A DNA stretch of 64,000 bases from Candidatus Vondammii sp. HM_W22 (GTDB lineage: Bacteria > Pseudomonadota > Gammaproteobacteria > Chromatiales > Chromatiaceae): the NCBI RefSeq assembly GCF_022530855.2, contig NZ_CP099567.1:744001-808000 (forward strand). The letters are read 5' to 3'. The first letter of the stretch is position 1, and every line of letters begins with the position of its first letter. This document shows positions 28,248 through 38,879 of the stretch, in pieces. Under the pieces are notes generated by a model. That model worked only from the letters and a program-made list of their open reading frames with translations, did no database searches and had not been told where the DNA came from. Position numbers and translations under genes: made by a program.

Positions 28248-30467
28248 ATGGTCAGTATTACAACCAATCTGCCTTCAAACGACTCGCTGGATGAGCAGGA
28301 TGTCCGACTCTGGCTCGATGGGCTTGCTGCCGATCGAAGCGCCGATGAGATGGATATGTTGCGTCGGGCCTGTGATCTGGCAATGGATGTTCACCAGGAA
28401 GCGCTTGAAGCAACGGGGGAGACAACTCTCCGGCATGCGCTGGCGGTGGCTGAGATCCTGGATGCCATGGGATTGGACAGCGAGACTCTGGTAGCGGCTA
28501 TTCTGCATGATGTGATACCGCGCGATGAGGTTGGTGCAAACCATCTGGAAGAGCTGTTCAGCCCCGATGTTGTACACATGGTCCAGGATATGGGGCGCAT
28601 CGGCTATGCCTCCCGTGGGCATAGCGGCAGTTGCCATAAAGATGAGCTTGAACACGCTGAAAACTTGCGACGTATGCTGCTCAGTATCGCAGACGATATT
28701 CGGGTGGTGCTGATTGTTTTGGCCGAGCGTCTCCATGTGATGCGCATTCTGAAGAATCTTTCGGAGCAGGTGAGAATTGAGGAGGCACTGGGGACCCAGA
28801 AAATTTATGCGCCTCTGGCCAATCGCCTGGGTATCTGGCAGATAAAATGGGAGATGGAAGATCTCTGTCTGCGCTACCTGGAACCGAAAGAGTATAAAGA
28901 AATTGCCGGTAATCTGGATGGCCGCAGAGCTGAAAGAGAGGCATTTATCGCGGGAATCATCGACCGGCTTCAGGAGAAATTCAACGCGGTGGGTATTGAT
29001 GCCGAGATCTCCGGCAGACCCAAGCATATCTACAGCATCTGGAAAAAGATGAAGCGCAAATCCGTTGGGATCGATCAGATATTTGATCTCCGGGCGGTGC
29101 GTATTCTGGTGGGTACCGTTGCCGAGTGTTATTCAGTGCTGGGCATCATTCATGGGCAGTGGCGGCATATACCCGGTGAATTTGACGATTACATCGCCAC
29201 CCCGAAAACCAATATGTACAGCTCAATCCACACGGCCGTTATCGGGCCGGAGGATAAGACGCTGGAGATTCAGATAAGAACCCATGAAATGCATGACCAT
29301 GCAGAACTGGGCGTGGCGGCACATTGGCAGTATAAGGAGGGTGCCGGGAAGAGTGATGTGGCATTTGATCGCCGCATCATCTTGATGCGAAACTGGCTGG
29401 AGCTTCAGGATGAGACGGAGACGGTTTCCGAAGACTTTGTTGATAACCTGAAGAGTGAATTTGAAGCTCAGCAGGTCTATGTTTTGACCCCACATGGCAA
29501 GGTAATTGAGCTGCCGAAAGGAGCAACCGCCGTCGATTTTGCCTATGCGATTCATTCGGGTGTCGGAGATCGCTGCAAAGGGAGCAAAATCAATGGCCGG
29601 ATCGCACCGCTGACGCAACCGCTGGAGAGCGGACAGACGGTGTCGATTATCACATCGAAAGAGGGTGGCCCTAGTCGAGATTGGCTTAGCCCTCATTTGG
29701 GCTATATCGCGACCAGCAAAGCGCGGAACCGAGTCAGACACTGGTTTAAGCAGCAGGACTATGATACCCATCTCCATACCGGCAGAAGCAGCCTGGAGCG
29801 GGAAGTCCATCGGCTGGGTGTCAGTAAACCCAATCTTGAGCAGGTGGCAAAAAGATATAATTTCCAGAAGAGCGATGATCTGTTGGCCGCGATTGGGCGT
29901 GGTGAGGTCTCCCCGATTCAGGTGGCTGGAATGGGCGTGCCCGCTGAGCCGGGAAAAGAGACCGAGGCGGTTCACGAGCGGCCTAAACGCCGTAGCCATA
30001 GGGCAAATAAAGGGCGAAGTGAGGTTATTGTGGAAGGTGTTGATGATCTGCTGACTCATATGGCGCGTTGTTGTAAACCGGTTCCCTGTGATGATGTCGT
30101 TGGTTTTATTACCCGCGGCAGAGGTGTTACCGTCCATCGTCGGAATTGCGCCATGATCCGTAATCTGAAAGGGGAGGAGCAGGATCGATTGGCCCAGGTA
30201 ACCTGGGCTGACCGGTCTGCTGGGACCACCTATCCGGTGGATATTCAGGTGATTGCCGGTGACCGTAAGGGGCTGTTGAGAGACCTCTCCTCCATTCTTA
30301 CCAATGAAGAGGTGGACGTGATTGGGGTCAATACTCAATCCAGCCGTAAAATTGACCGGGCAACCATGCGCTTTACCGTGGAAATTACCGACATGCGCCA
30401 GTTGAGCCGGATTTTGGAAAAGATGGCTCAGCTGCCGGATGTCATTGATGTGAGGAGGCAGGCTTAG
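28248..30467 (+). CDS. relA: (p)ppGpp synthetase RelA
   Basis: This makes the alarmone (p)ppGpp on stalled ribosomes. Domains in order: pseudo-hydrolase HD domain (about 40-200), synthetase domain (about 245-360; PKHIYSIWKKMKRK, TPKTNMYSSIHTAV, LEIQIRTHEMHDHAELGVAA), TGS (about 410-470), helical and zinc-finger-like region (CCKPVPCDDV..HRRNC), and C-terminal ACT (about 665-739). His63 and His87-Asp88 remain, but the following ED of a working hydrolase is changed (HDVIPRDE) and the ADRLHNM motif reads AERLHVM. Hydrolysis is therefore unlikely, which fits RelA rather than SpoT. The length is 739 residues. Confidence 0.94.
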   Translation: MVSITTNLPSNDSLDEQDVRLWLDGLAADRSADEMDMLRRACDLAMDVHQEALEATGETTLRHALAVAEILDAMGLDSETLVAAILHDVIPRDEVGANHLEELFSPDVVHMVQDMGRIGYASRGHSGSCHKDELEHAENLRRMLLSIADDIRVVLIVLAERLHVMRILKNLSEQVRIEEALGTQKIYAPLANRLGIWQIKWEMEDLCLRYLEPKEYKEIAGNLDGRRAEREAFIAGIIDRLQEKFNAVGIDAEISGRPKHIYSIWKKMKRKSVGIDQIFDLRAVRILVGTVAECYSVLGIIHGQWRHIPGEFDDYIATPKTNMYSSIHTAVIGPEDKTLEIQIRTHEMHDHAELGVAAHWQYKEGAGKSDVAFDRRIILMRNWLELQDETETVSEDFVDNLKSEFEAQQVYVLTPHGKVIELPKGATAVDFAYAIHSGVGDRCKGSKINGRIAPLTQPLESGQTVSIITSKEGGPSRDWLSPHLGYIATSKARNRVRHWFKQQDYDTHLHTGRSSLEREVHRLGVSKPNLEQVAKRYNFQKSDDLLAAIGRGEVSPIQVAGMGVPAEPGKETEAVHERPKRRSHRANKGRSEVIVEGVDDLLTHMARCCKPVPCDDVVGFITRGRGVTVHRRNCAMIRNLKGEEQDRLAQVTWADRSAGTTYPVDIQVIAGDRKGLLRDLSSILTNEEVDVIGVNTQSSRKIDRATMRFTVEITDMRQLSRILEKMAQLPDVIDVRRQA

Positions 30468-30718
30468 TGGTATATCCGTTGATTCTTGCAAATGATGAAT
30501 TGCCTGCATCCTGCCTCACAAGGTAAAATGAGTGTCAGTTTTGTAAGTAGAAAACAGTTACGCGGCGCTTTTTGTTTCGGCTTACCGGGCTTGTTGGCAA
30601 AAAAATACAGAGTATTGTTATTTGCTATAGCAGATCAGTAGCTGGTTGAAGCGCGCTCCATGCGCGGTCATCAGGCGGTGCAACGTTTTCTTGTTGTTTG
30701 AAATATATGGAGTCTTAG

Positions 30719-31147
30719 ATGGCTGTTGAACGTACTTTTTCCATTATCAAACCTGACGCAGTTGCAAAAAATGTCATTGGAAAGATTTATAGCCGATTTG
30801 AAAAGGCCGGGCTAAAAATTGTTGCCTCCAGAATGCTGTATCTCTCCCGTGAGCAGGCGGGTGAATTTTATGCAGTGCATAAGGGGCGCCCTTTTTATAA
30901 TGACCTAGTCGATTTTATGACCTCTGGCCCGGTCATGGTGCAGGTGCTCGAAGGTGAAAATGCCATCGCCGCAAACCGTGAAGTGATGGGTGCTACCAAT
31001 CCGCAGGAAGCGGCAGAGGGCACTATTCGCGCAGATTTTGCCGAGACCGTCGACGAAAATGCCGTGCATGGCTCTGATGCTCCTGAAACAGCGAAGGCCG
31101 AGATTGCATTCTTCTTCCCGGAAGGCATCTGCGAACGCACCCGCTGA
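30719..31147 (+). CDS. ndk: nucleoside diphosphate kinase
   Basis: This balances NTP and dNTP pools by phosphotransfer through a histidine. The 142 residues start [18 protein letters not shown]. The phosphorylated His117 lies in [24 protein letters not shown] provides the ribosome site. A 251-base gap with no gene separates it from relA and presumably contains its promoter. rlmN starts three bases after its stop, so they probably form one transcript. Confidence 0.97.
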   Translation: MAVERTFSIIKPDAVAKNVIGKIYSRFEKAGLKIVASRMLYLSREQAGEFYAVHKGRPFYNDLVDFMTSGPVMVQVLEGENAIAANREVMGATNPQEAAEGTIRADFAETVDENAVHGSDAPETAKAEIAFFFPEGICERTR

Positions 31148-31149
31148 GA

Positions 31150-32217
31150 TTGATTTTGACTGCAGGACAGAAAACCAATCTGCTGGGCCTGGACCGGAAG
31201 GCGATTGAGGCCTTCTTCCAGACGCTCGGCTCCAAGGCATTTCAAGGTCGCAATGTGCTGAAATGGATACATAAGCATGGAGTTACCGATTTTGATGCCA
31301 TGACCGATCTCTCCAAAAAGTTGCGTCAGCAACTCAAAGAGGTCGCAGAGGTCAGGGTGCCGGAGATTGTTTTCGATCAGCCGGCCAGCGATGGCACCCA
31401 CAAATGGGTGCTGGAGCTGGACTGCAATAGTCGCATTGAAGCTGTACTGATTCCGGAAGGTGACAGAAGTACTCTCTGTGTCTCCTCCCAGGTTGGCTGT
31501 GTGCTTGACTGCAGCTTCTGCTCGACCGGCAAACAGGGCTTCAGCCGCAACTTGACCGCCGCTGAAATTATCGGGCAAGTCTGGGTGGCCACTCGTGAAC
31601 AGGGTAAGCCGCTCACTAATGTCGTACTGATGGGCATGGGCGAGCCCCTGGCCAATTATGATGCAGTGATCGCGGCGATGGATATCATGCAGGATGATCT
31701 TGCCTGCATGCTATCCAAATACCGGGTTACGATCAGTACTTCCGGTATTGTGCCTGCCATAGAGAAGTTGCGGGAGATCAGTGATGTCAGTCTGGCGGTC
31801 TCGCTGCATGCGCCAAATAACGAACTGCGCGACCAGTTGGTGCCAATAAACCAGAAATACCCTCTGGAAGTGTTGATTCCCGCCTGCCGGGAGTATGTTC
31901 GAGGTGATAAACGGCGTAAGATTACTTGGGAGTATGTGATGCTGGATGGTATCAACGATACTGATAAGCACGCAAAGCAGTTAATCAGGCTGCTTGAAGG
32001 CACTCCATCAAAGATAAATCTGATCCCATTTAATACTTTTCCGGGCACAAAATACCGCTGTTCCACCCCTGGGCGTATCGACGCGTTTCGGCAGCGGTTG
32101 ATGAGGTCCGGTATTATCACCATGACCCGCAAGACCCGCGGTGATGATATTGATGCAGCTTGCGGTCAACTGGTTGGGCTGGTGCGTGATCGTAGTCGCC
32201 GAGGGTTGAAACTATAG
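31150..32217 (+). CDS. rlmN: 23S rRNA/tRNA adenine-C2 methyltransferase RlmN
   Basis: A radical-SAM enzyme that methylates A2503 of 23S rRNA and A37 of some tRNAs. The iron-sulfur motif C-x3-C-x2-C is Cys117, Cys121, Cys124 ([15 protein letters not shown]). The methyl-carrying cysteine near the end is in DIDAACGQL, and [11 protein letters not shown] is a family motif. The length is 355 residues with a TTG start at 31150. That start is not strongly supported; a second TTG two codons later would also fit. It is followed by pilW as in many gammaproteobacteria. Confidence 0.96.
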   Translation: MILTAGQKTNLLGLDRKAIEAFFQTLGSKAFQGRNVLKWIHKHGVTDFDAMTDLSKKLRQQLKEVAEVRVPEIVFDQPASDGTHKWVLELDCNSRIEAVLIPEGDRSTLCVSSQVGCVLDCSFCSTGKQGFSRNLTAAEIIGQVWVATREQGKPLTNVVLMGMGEPLANYDAVIAAMDIMQDDLACMLSKYRVTISTSGIVPAIEKLREISDVSLAVSLHAPNNELRDQLVPINQKYPLEVLIPACREYVRGDKRRKITWEYVMLDGINDTDKHAKQLIRLLEGTPSKINLIPFNTFPGTKYRCSTPGRIDAFRQRLMRSGIITMTRKTRGDDIDAACGQLVGLVRDRSRRGLKL

Positions 32218-32239
32218 TCAAGCAGCAAGGAGTTTCGCT

Positions 32240-33049
32240 TTGAATGTCCGTCTGATACCTGTGTTATTGATTGCAGCTTATCTACTGACTAGTTTGGCCG
32301 GATGCCAGCAACAGGGAATGACCCGATCTTCCTCTCTGGATATGGATGATAATACCGGGCAGTTTGGTGCGAGTAACCGCAACAAAGGGACTGGCTATAT
32401 TTATGTAAAGCTGGCGGCGGCCTATATGCATGAAGGACTGTTGATGCAGGCGATGCAGAATGCTAGGCGGGCTTTGACGGTGGAACCCTCCAATGCAGAT
32501 GGGCACAATGTCATCGCCTTGTTGTACGACAGACTCAATAAGCATGATCTGGCCGAGAGCCATTTTAAGCGGGCAATTGGTTATCAACCCCAGAATTCAT
32601 ACATGCTCAACGCTTATGGTGTTCACCTCTGCAAGCAAAACCGTTTTGATGAAGCGGACACGTTGTTCCTCAAAGCACTGGGGAACCCGCTTTACAAGAC
32701 GCCGGAAGTGGCGCTTGCAAATGCAGGTGTCTGTGCCGGCAGAAAACCGGATATGGAGCAGTCCGAGCGCTATTTGCGCGAGGCGCTGAAACATAATCCT
32801 AGGCTGCCAGTGGCTCTTATGCATATGGCAAAAATAAATTATGACAAGGAGCAGTTCTTTTCTACCAGGACCTATCTGAAACGCTACCGGGAGGTGGCTC
32901 TAAACACGGCGTCTTCTTTGTGGCTGGGTATTCTCACTGAGAGAGAGCTGGGTAACCAGGATTCTGTGGCGAGTTATTCTCTGCTACTGCGCAATGCTTT
33001 CCCAGACTCTCAAGAGGCCAATCTTTTGAAGGAGTCTACAAAGCGATGA
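32240..33049 (+). CDS. pilW: type IV pilus assembly lipoprotein PilW/PilF (TPR)
   Basis: An outer-membrane lipoprotein that helps PilQ secretin assembly. The precursor has 269 residues with a signal peptide and lipobox LAGC (Cys about 22). Several tetratricopeptide repeats follow (YVKLAAAYMHEGLLMQAMQN, HNVIALLYDRLNKHDLAESH, LNAYGVHLCKQNRFDEADTL, and more). The start is TTG at 32240 with AAGGAG upstream. The rodZ start overlaps its stop (ATGA). No other pilus gene is in the window. Confidence 0.93.
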   Translation: MNVRLIPVLLIAAYLLTSLAGCQQQGMTRSSSLDMDDNTGQFGASNRNKGTGYIYVKLAAAYMHEGLLMQAMQNARRALTVEPSNADGHNVIALLYDRLNKHDLAESHFKRAIGYQPQNSYMLNAYGVHLCKQNRFDEADTLFLKALGNPLYKTPEVALANAGVCAGRKPDMEQSERYLREALKHNPRLPVALMHMAKINYDKEQFFSTRTYLKRYREVALNTASSLWLGILTERELGNQDSVASYSLLLRNAFPDSQEANLLKESTKR

Positions 33050-34008
33050 ATGCTGCCACCATAGATGAAAGTGGGCCGCTAACTGTTCAGGGACCAGGCG
33101 CTCGCCTCAAAACCATCAGAGAAGCACAGGAACTGCAGCTGCAGCGGGTTGCTGTGCTTCTGCATCTGAGCGAGCAAAAGCTGATAGCCCTGGAAGCGGA
33201 TGACTATACCGAACTCTCCGGTTCGGTATTTGTGCAGGGATATATTCGAAACTATGCCCGTCTGCTAGGCGTTCCGTTTACGCCACTGCTTGATGCATAC
33301 CAGGCATTCAATGCCGGCAAGGAGAGGCCGGCAAATTTGCATGTGGCCCAGGTAAGGCACGAAGTGCGCAGCAGTCATCTCCTCATGCGTTTGATGACAT
33401 GGCTTATCGTGATTGGTTTGATCGCACTGGTGGTTGTCTGGTGGCGGGGTTATCTCCAATGGCCGTTACAGACAGGTGATGCAACTAAGCCACCGGTTGA
33501 AAACGCCCAACTGAATACCGGCGATGATACCTCCGTATCATTGGAAACGGCTGAGACGGATGGCCTGCCGCCTTTGCCGGGTCTCGGAACTGAAGAGCAG
33601 CCCGTTGAGGCATCGATTGAAATTGGGACCGGTGAAACAGACGTAGTTCCGGAGCAGCTAACAGAAGATACTGCCCCGGTGATTGAGCCGGTTGAGATGG
33701 AGATTTCCAGTCCGGCAGTAACTCCGGGTATGGCTGCGTTTTCTACCTCTGATGCGGTTGCGGGCGAACACGCCATTGTGGTGGAGTTTACTGCCTCTTG
33801 CTGGGTGGATATCAAAGATGCCACGGGCAGTTTCCGGCTGTTTGGCAAAAAGGAGGCTGGGGAGCGTTATCTGCTGGAAGGCCGTCCACCCTATAAGGTC
33901 GTTCTGGGGAATGCACACGCTGTGAAGATTTTGGTGGATAATGAAGCATTCGATCTGGATGCGCATATTCGGGGCAATGTAGCCCGTTTCTCTCTGAATC
34001 CTGAGTAG
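33046..34008 (+). CDS. rodZ: RodZ-like cytoskeleton/cell shape protein
   Basis: This links the MreB actin filament to the cell-wall machinery. The 320 residues hold an N-terminal helix-turn-helix domain (about 18-95; ARLKTIREAQELQLQRVAVL, VQGYIRNYARLLGVP) and one transmembrane helix (about 112-132, LMTWLIVIGLIALVVVWW). An acidic, low-complexity linker (about 150-225) and a C-terminal DUF4115 periplasmic domain (VEFTASCWVDIKDATG) follow. It overlaps pilW by four bases. In relatives ispG would be next; here 127 bases without a gene lead to hisS. Confidence 0.93.
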   Translation: MNAATIDESGPLTVQGPGARLKTIREAQELQLQRVAVLLHLSEQKLIALEADDYTELSGSVFVQGYIRNYARLLGVPFTPLLDAYQAFNAGKERPANLHVAQVRHEVRSSHLLMRLMTWLIVIGLIALVVVWWRGYLQWPLQTGDATKPPVENAQLNTGDDTSVSLETAETDGLPPLPGLGTEEQPVEASIEIGTGETDVVPEQLTEDTAPVIEPVEMEISSPAVTPGMAAFSTSDAVAGEHAIVVEFTASCWVDIKDATGSFRLFGKKEAGERYLLEGRPPYKVVLGNAHAVKILVDNEAFDLDAHIRGNVARFSLNPE

Positions 34009-34135
34009 TACATAAGTTGGCTTCTGTCGTGGGTTTTTCATTCCGCGTCCAGGATTAGATCGCCTTAAATGGATACTATTGCAACCGGCAGGCAAAGCGC
34101 TTGCAGATTAATGACTAGAGATGTAGCAAGTTTCA

Positions 34136-35410
34136 ATGGGTAAAAATGTTAAAGCTATTCGTGGTATGCACGACCTTCTGCCTGATCAGTCGCCGATGTG
34201 GCATTTTCTGGAAGACCGCGTGCGCCAAGTCGTCGACGGCTATGGCTATCGGGATATGCGCACACCTATCCTGGAGATGACCGAGTTATTCAGTCGTTCC
34301 ATTGGTGAAGTGACCGACATCGTGGAAAAAGAGATGTACACTTTCGCCGACCGCAACGGCGACAGTTTGACCCTGCGTCCTGAGAATACCGCCAGCTGTG
34401 TAAGGGCCGGTATTGAAAATGGCCTGTTTCATAACCAGATTCAACGGATCTGGTATCGGGGTCCGATGTTCCGGCATGAGCGTCCGCAAAAAGGACGCTA
34501 TCGCCAGTTTTACCAGATTGGCGTTGAGGCTTATGGTCTGCCGGGGCCGGATATTGACCTGGAAGTGATACTGATATCCCGGCGTTTCTGGCAGGTATTG
34601 GGGCTGGAAGGGCTTGAGTTGCAGATAAATTCTCTGGGTACATCGGAAGAGCGCACCGCTTATCGTGAGCTGCTGGTGACCTATCTGTCTGATTATAAAG
34701 ATCAGCTGGATGAGGATAGTTTACGGCGCCTGGACTCCAATCCACTGCGCATTCTGGATTCAAAGAATCCTGATTTGAAACAGCTGATAGCCGACGCACC
34801 GGTTCTGATGGAGCACTTGGGTGAGGAGTCACTGTCTCATTTCGAAACACTCTGTGCCGGGCTCGATGCCTGTGGTGTTGATTATGTTGTCAATCCCCGT
34901 TTGGTGAGAGGTCTGGATTACTATGGACGCACCGTCTTTGAATGGGTGACGGACCGATTAGGCGCTCAAGGGACTGTCTGTGCGGGTGGGCGTTATGATG
35001 GTCTGGTAGAACAGCTTGGCGGCAGGCCAACACCCGCTGTCGGCTTTGCCATGGGAGTAGAGCGGTTGATTGCTCTACTGGAAGAGAGTGAAAACAAACC
35101 GTCGCTCAAGCAACTCGATGCCTATTTGGTATTGATGGGTGAGGCGGCACAAAAACAGGGGCTGATCCTGGCCGAAAAGCTCAGAGGTCAGTGTCCGGAT
35201 CTGCGCCTGCTGGTCAATTGCGGCGCAGGCAGTTTCAAGAGCCAGTTTAAAAAAGCGGACCGGAGTGGCGCCCGTTATGCGCTGATTTTGGGTGACGATG
35301 AGCTGAAGCAGGATATAATCGGCGTCAAACCACTCAGAGGTGAGGGCGAGCAGCGGCAGATTGCCTTGAGTGATCTTGCCGGTTTTTTTAGTCAGCGCCA
35401 TTTACCCTAA
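34136..35410 (+). CDS. hisS: histidyl-tRNA synthetase
   Basis: This charges tRNA-His. The 424-residue class II synthetase contains motif 2 ([21 protein letters not shown] cluster), the histidine-binding motifs [12 protein letters not shown] and [14 protein letters not shown], motif 3 ([11 protein letters not shown]), and a C-terminal anticodon-binding domain (about 330-424). The start is the ATG at 34136 ([18 protein letters not shown]). The order rodZ-hisS-yfgM-bamB-der is the usual one apart from the missing ispG. Confidence 0.97.
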   Translation: MGKNVKAIRGMHDLLPDQSPMWHFLEDRVRQVVDGYGYRDMRTPILEMTELFSRSIGEVTDIVEKEMYTFADRNGDSLTLRPENTASCVRAGIENGLFHNQIQRIWYRGPMFRHERPQKGRYRQFYQIGVEAYGLPGPDIDLEVILISRRFWQVLGLEGLELQINSLGTSEERTAYRELLVTYLSDYKDQLDEDSLRRLDSNPLRILDSKNPDLKQLIADAPVLMEHLGEESLSHFETLCAGLDACGVDYVVNPRLVRGLDYYGRTVFEWVTDRLGAQGTVCAGGRYDGLVEQLGGRPTPAVGFAMGVERLIALLEESENKPSLKQLDAYLVLMGEAAQKQGLILAEKLRGQCPDLRLLVNCGAGSFKSQFKKADRSGARYALILGDDELKQDIIGVKPLRGEGEQRQIALSDLAGFFSQRHLP

Positions 35411-35436
35411 TGTGGATTATCTAAGAGGATAGAACG

Positions 35437-36069
35437 GTGGATGTAAATCTTTCCGAAGAGGAACAGGTAGAAGAACTTAAAAAGTGGTGGAAGGAGAATG
35501 GCAAGTCAGTGATCGCTGGCATCGTGCTGGGATTAGGCGGTGTTTTCGGCTGGCAATACTGGACTCAGCATGAGAAGGGTATTGCCGAACAGGCTTCGTT
35601 TCAGTTCGAGCAACTGAGAAACTCTGTTTCCGCCAATGCCAGTGAGGTAGCCATCAAGCAGGCGGAAGGCCTGATCAGTGAGCACAAAGAGAGTACTTAT
35701 GCCACTTTTGCCGCGCTGAATCTGGCCAAGGTGAAGCTGCAACTGGGTGAAAATAAGGCCGCCCGCGAACAGCTTCAGTGGGCGATCGATAACACGGATG
35801 ATGACTCACTGAAACAGATTGCACGCCTGCGTCTGGGCCGTCTGATGTTGAGTGATGGTGATGTGGACAGTGCTGCCACCATTATCGCTCAAGCAACGGT
35901 TGACAGCTTTCAGGGTGATTTTTCAGAGTTGCGGGGTGATATAGCCTTGTCTAAAGGCGACAAGGCGGCGGCCCGTCAGGCTTATCAGGAGGCGCTGGCG
36001 CAGAAAGCCAGTAATCCTGTCATGGTCCAGATGAAATTTGATGACCTGGCGGCAAACGCCAATCCTTGA
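35437..36069 (+). CDS. yfgM: YfgM-family membrane-anchored TPR chaperone
   Basis: An inner-membrane protein that in E. coli works with PpiD at the Sec translocon. The 210 residues have a short cytoplasmic N-terminus (LSEEEQVEELKKWWKENGK), a transmembrane helix (about 24-42, VIAGIVLGLGGVFGWQYW) and a TPR-like periplasmic part (TYATFAALNLAKVKLQLGEN, GDIALSKGDKAAARQAYQEA). The start is GTG at 35437 with AGAGGATAGAAC upstream. It lies 27 bases after hisS and 11 before bamB. Confidence 0.93.
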   Translation: MDVNLSEEEQVEELKKWWKENGKSVIAGIVLGLGGVFGWQYWTQHEKGIAEQASFQFEQLRNSVSANASEVAIKQAEGLISEHKESTYATFAALNLAKVKLQLGENKAAREQLQWAIDNTDDDSLKQIARLRLGRLMLSDGDVDSAATIIAQATVDSFQGDFSELRGDIALSKGDKAAARQAYQEALAQKASNPVMVQMKFDDLAANANP

Positions 36070-36080
36070 GGTAGTTGGAT

Positions 36081-37247
36081 ATGAAGCGATATCTCATTTC
36101 GATTCTGGTTCTGTTATTAACCGGATGCTCGTCGATGAATCCGCTCAATTGGCTTGGCGATGAAGATAATGCAGAGCCGCCGGCAGAACTGATCGAGTTG
36201 CAGGGGGAAATTCCGGTAACAACGCTCTGGAGTACCTCCGTGGGCGAGGGCGCCGACGAGCAACGCGTCAAGCTGGCCCCAGCGGTTTTCGAAGGACGCG
36301 TCTATGTAGCCAATCGCCAGGGTGCTGTGAAGGCGCTGGATGCGGCAACCGGCCGGGTGGTCTGGGGTATTGAAACAGAGCTGGAGATCTCTGGTGGCCC
36401 CGGCGTCGGTGACGGTCTGGTGCTGGTTGGAACCAGTAACGCAGAGTTGCTGGCGTTTGATGCTGAAACCGGCAGTGAAAAGTGGCGAACCCGGGTCAGC
36501 AGTGAGGTGCTTTCACTTCCGACTGCGGCTCAGGGTACTGTGGTGGTACATACTATCGATGGAAAAATATTCGGTCTGGATGCGGGTGATGGCAGTCAGA
36601 CGTGGATTTATGACCGCTCCATTCCTGTCTTGACCCTGCACGGCAGCAGCTCTCCTATTATCAGCGGCAACACAGTGATTTGCGGTTTTTCCAGTGGCAA
36701 GCTGGCGGCACTCGATCTGACAACCGGTGAATTATTATGGGAAGTGAGCATCACCGCACCCAGCGGCCGATCCGAACTTGAGCGGATGGTGGATATCGAC
36801 GGAGATCCACTGATTCGGGAAGGCGTGATCTATGTGTCGACCTACCAGGGCGATATAGCCGCAGTCTCTGAAGACACAGGTGTTGTACTCTGGCGTCGTA
36901 AACTCTCATCTTATACCGGTCTGGGGGCAGACTGGCGTCAGCTCTATATTACCGATGCAGATGATTATGTTTGGGCTATTGATCCCGGAAATGGATCTGC
37001 GCTCTGGAAAAACAAGAAAATGCACGCCCGCATGCTCTCTGCGCCGGCCGTGCTCGGTGAATATATCCTGGTAGGTGACTTCGAGGGTTATCTGCATTGG
37101 CTGGCTCAGGAAGATGGCCGGTTGCTTGGTCGTATCCGTGTTGGTGATGCACCGATTACAACCACCCCGCTCGTTGTCGACGGGATTGCCTATATTTATG
37201 GTGACGGTGGTGAAATGGCCGCAATAACTGTTGCTGCCATCAACTGA
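36081..37247 (+). CDS. bamB: outer membrane assembly lipoprotein BamB
   Basis: A subunit of the BAM complex that inserts beta-barrel proteins into the outer membrane. The precursor has 388 residues with signal peptide and lipobox LLTGC (Cys about 15). An eight-bladed PQQ-type propeller follows, with repeated blade motifs such as [40 protein letters not shown] and [21 protein letters not shown] chose the ATG at 36081 ([17 protein letters not shown] upstream) over the TTG two codons earlier. It is in one operon with yfgM and der. Confidence 0.96.
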   Translation: MKRYLISILVLLLTGCSSMNPLNWLGDEDNAEPPAELIELQGEIPVTTLWSTSVGEGADEQRVKLAPAVFEGRVYVANRQGAVKALDAATGRVVWGIETELEISGGPGVGDGLVLVGTSNAELLAFDAETGSEKWRTRVSSEVLSLPTAAQGTVVVHTIDGKIFGLDAGDGSQTWIYDRSIPVLTLHGSSSPIISGNTVICGFSSGKLAALDLTTGELLWEVSITAPSGRSELERMVDIDGDPLIREGVIYVSTYQGDIAAVSEDTGVVLWRRKLSSYTGLGADWRQLYITDADDYVWAIDPGNGSALWKNKKMHARMLSAPAVLGEYILVGDFEGYLHWLAQEDGRLLGRIRVGDAPITTTPLVVDGIAYIYGDGGEMAAITVAAIN

Positions 37248-37264
37248 GTTACCGGAGTTTGAAT

Positions 37265-38659
37265 ATGTTGCCTGTCATTGCACTTGTTGGACGACCGAAC
37301 GTCGGCAAGTCAACACTGTTTAACCGACTGACCCGCAGTCGTGATGCACTGGTTGCCGACCAGCCGGGACTGACCCGGGACCGGCAATACGGTGTCGGTA
37401 AAATGGGCAACAAGCCCTACGTTGTTGTTGATACCGGTGGTCTGAGTGGTAAAGAAGATGGGGTCGAAGTGTTGATGGACCAGCAGGTTCAGGCTGCCAT
37501 CGATGAGGCGGATCATATCTTCTTTCTGCTGGATGGAAAGGGTGGCTGTACCAGTGGCGATGAGAATATTGCCAAGCAGTTACGCAAAACCGGTAAACCC
37601 GTCACTGCTGTGGTTAATAAGAGTGAAAACCTGGATGAAATATCTGCCAGGGCTGATTTTTATACCCTCGGTCTGGGTGAACCCGCCCCCATTGCAGCGG
37701 CTCACGGCAAAGGGGTCAGGCAACTGATCAATACACTGCTTGAACAGTTCCCGGAGCCGGAACTCAGTGAGGAAGATGAACAGAACAGAGGGATTCAGAT
37801 TGCGGTAGTGGGTCGCCCAAATGTGGGTAAATCCACGCTGGTCAACTGCCTGCTGGGTGAAGAGCGGGTTGTTGCCTTTGATCAGCCGGGTACTACCCGT
37901 GACAGTGTCTTCATCCCCTATATCCATGATGATAAGCCGTACACACTGATCGATACTGCGGGAGTGCGCCGTCGGGCGCGAGTCAGTGAGACCATCGAAA
38001 AATTCAGCATCATCAAAACACTGCAGGCGATTGAGCAGGCGAATATTGTCTTGCTGGTGCTCGATGCCCATCAGGAGGTGAGCGAGCAGGATGCCACGCT
38101 TGCCGGACATATCCTGGAGAGTGGCCGTGCTCTGGTGGTGGTGATCAATAAATGGGATGGCCTCGATGCTGATCAGCGGGAGAGAATCAAAGAGGAGCTG
38201 GGGCGTAAATTACTGTTTCTCGATTTTGCCGCCAAGCGCTTTATCTCGGCACTGCACGGCTCTGGCGTTGGCAAGCTGTATGAAGCGGTGGATGCCGCCT
38301 ATGAAAACGCCATGCGTAATCTGGCAACGCCGGATCTGACCCGGATACTTGAGGGTGCGGTACAGGAACATCAGCCGCCTACAGCGCATGGCCGAAGAAT
38401 CAAGTTGCGTTATGCACACCAGGGCGGGCGGAATCCTCCGATTATCGTTATTCACGGCAACCAGACAGATAAAGTACCCGCAACCTACAAACGTTATCTG
38501 ACCAATCGATTCCGTGCCATCCTGAAACTGGATGGTACCCCTATTCGGGTTGAATTCCGCTCTGGAAAGAACCCCTTCGAAGGGCGCAAAAACAAGCTTA
38601 CCGGAAGACAGGTCCGCAAGCGTCAGCGGCTTAAGAAGCATGTTAAAGGGAAAAAATAA
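37265..38659 (+). CDS. der: ribosome assembly GTPase Der (EngA)
   Basis: A double-GTPase essential for 50S subunit maturation. The 464 residues carry two G domains, each with the P-loop GRPNVGKST (about 8-16 and 182-190), DTGG/DTAG switch regions and NKxD boxes (NKSE in the first, NKWD in the second). A C-terminal KH-like domain ends in a basic tail ([17 protein letters not shown]). The ATG at 37265 with CCGGAG upstream is the best start. It ends the conserved cluster; IS remnants begin about 220 bases later. Confidence 0.97.
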   Translation: MLPVIALVGRPNVGKSTLFNRLTRSRDALVADQPGLTRDRQYGVGKMGNKPYVVVDTGGLSGKEDGVEVLMDQQVQAAIDEADHIFFLLDGKGGCTSGDENIAKQLRKTGKPVTAVVNKSENLDEISARADFYTLGLGEPAPIAAAHGKGVRQLINTLLEQFPEPELSEEDEQNRGIQIAVVGRPNVGKSTLVNCLLGEERVVAFDQPGTTRDSVFIPYIHDDKPYTLIDTAGVRRRARVSETIEKFSIIKTLQAIEQANIVLLVLDAHQEVSEQDATLAGHILESGRALVVVINKWDGLDADQRERIKEELGRKLLFLDFAAKRFISALHGSGVGKLYEAVDAAYENAMRNLATPDLTRILEGAVQEHQPPTAHGRRIKLRYAHQGGRNPPIIVIHGNQTDKVPATYKRYLTNRFRAILKLDGTPIRVEFRSGKNPFEGRKNKLTGRQVRKRQRLKKHVKGKK

Positions 38660-38879
38660 CGGCAGTTACGGTAACTAATCACCCCTAATTTATGTATAAC
38701 CACATGATAAATATTAACTAATAATCTATTTATGATTAAATGGCTTGCAAGAAAAGTCTCCCCTCATCAAAACCTTGCAAGCATGAAACTACAAAAACCG
38801 GATAACAGTGCTGATCTATTCCATCCATAACTTTCTCAGATCTTAAACCTCTCGCACCCACTGGTGCGGTTATCCGAGA

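Noticed and set aside
29223..30509. 428-codon open frame opposite relA
   Set aside because: Antisense to conserved relA codons; the His/Gln-rich composition is typical of such mirror frames.
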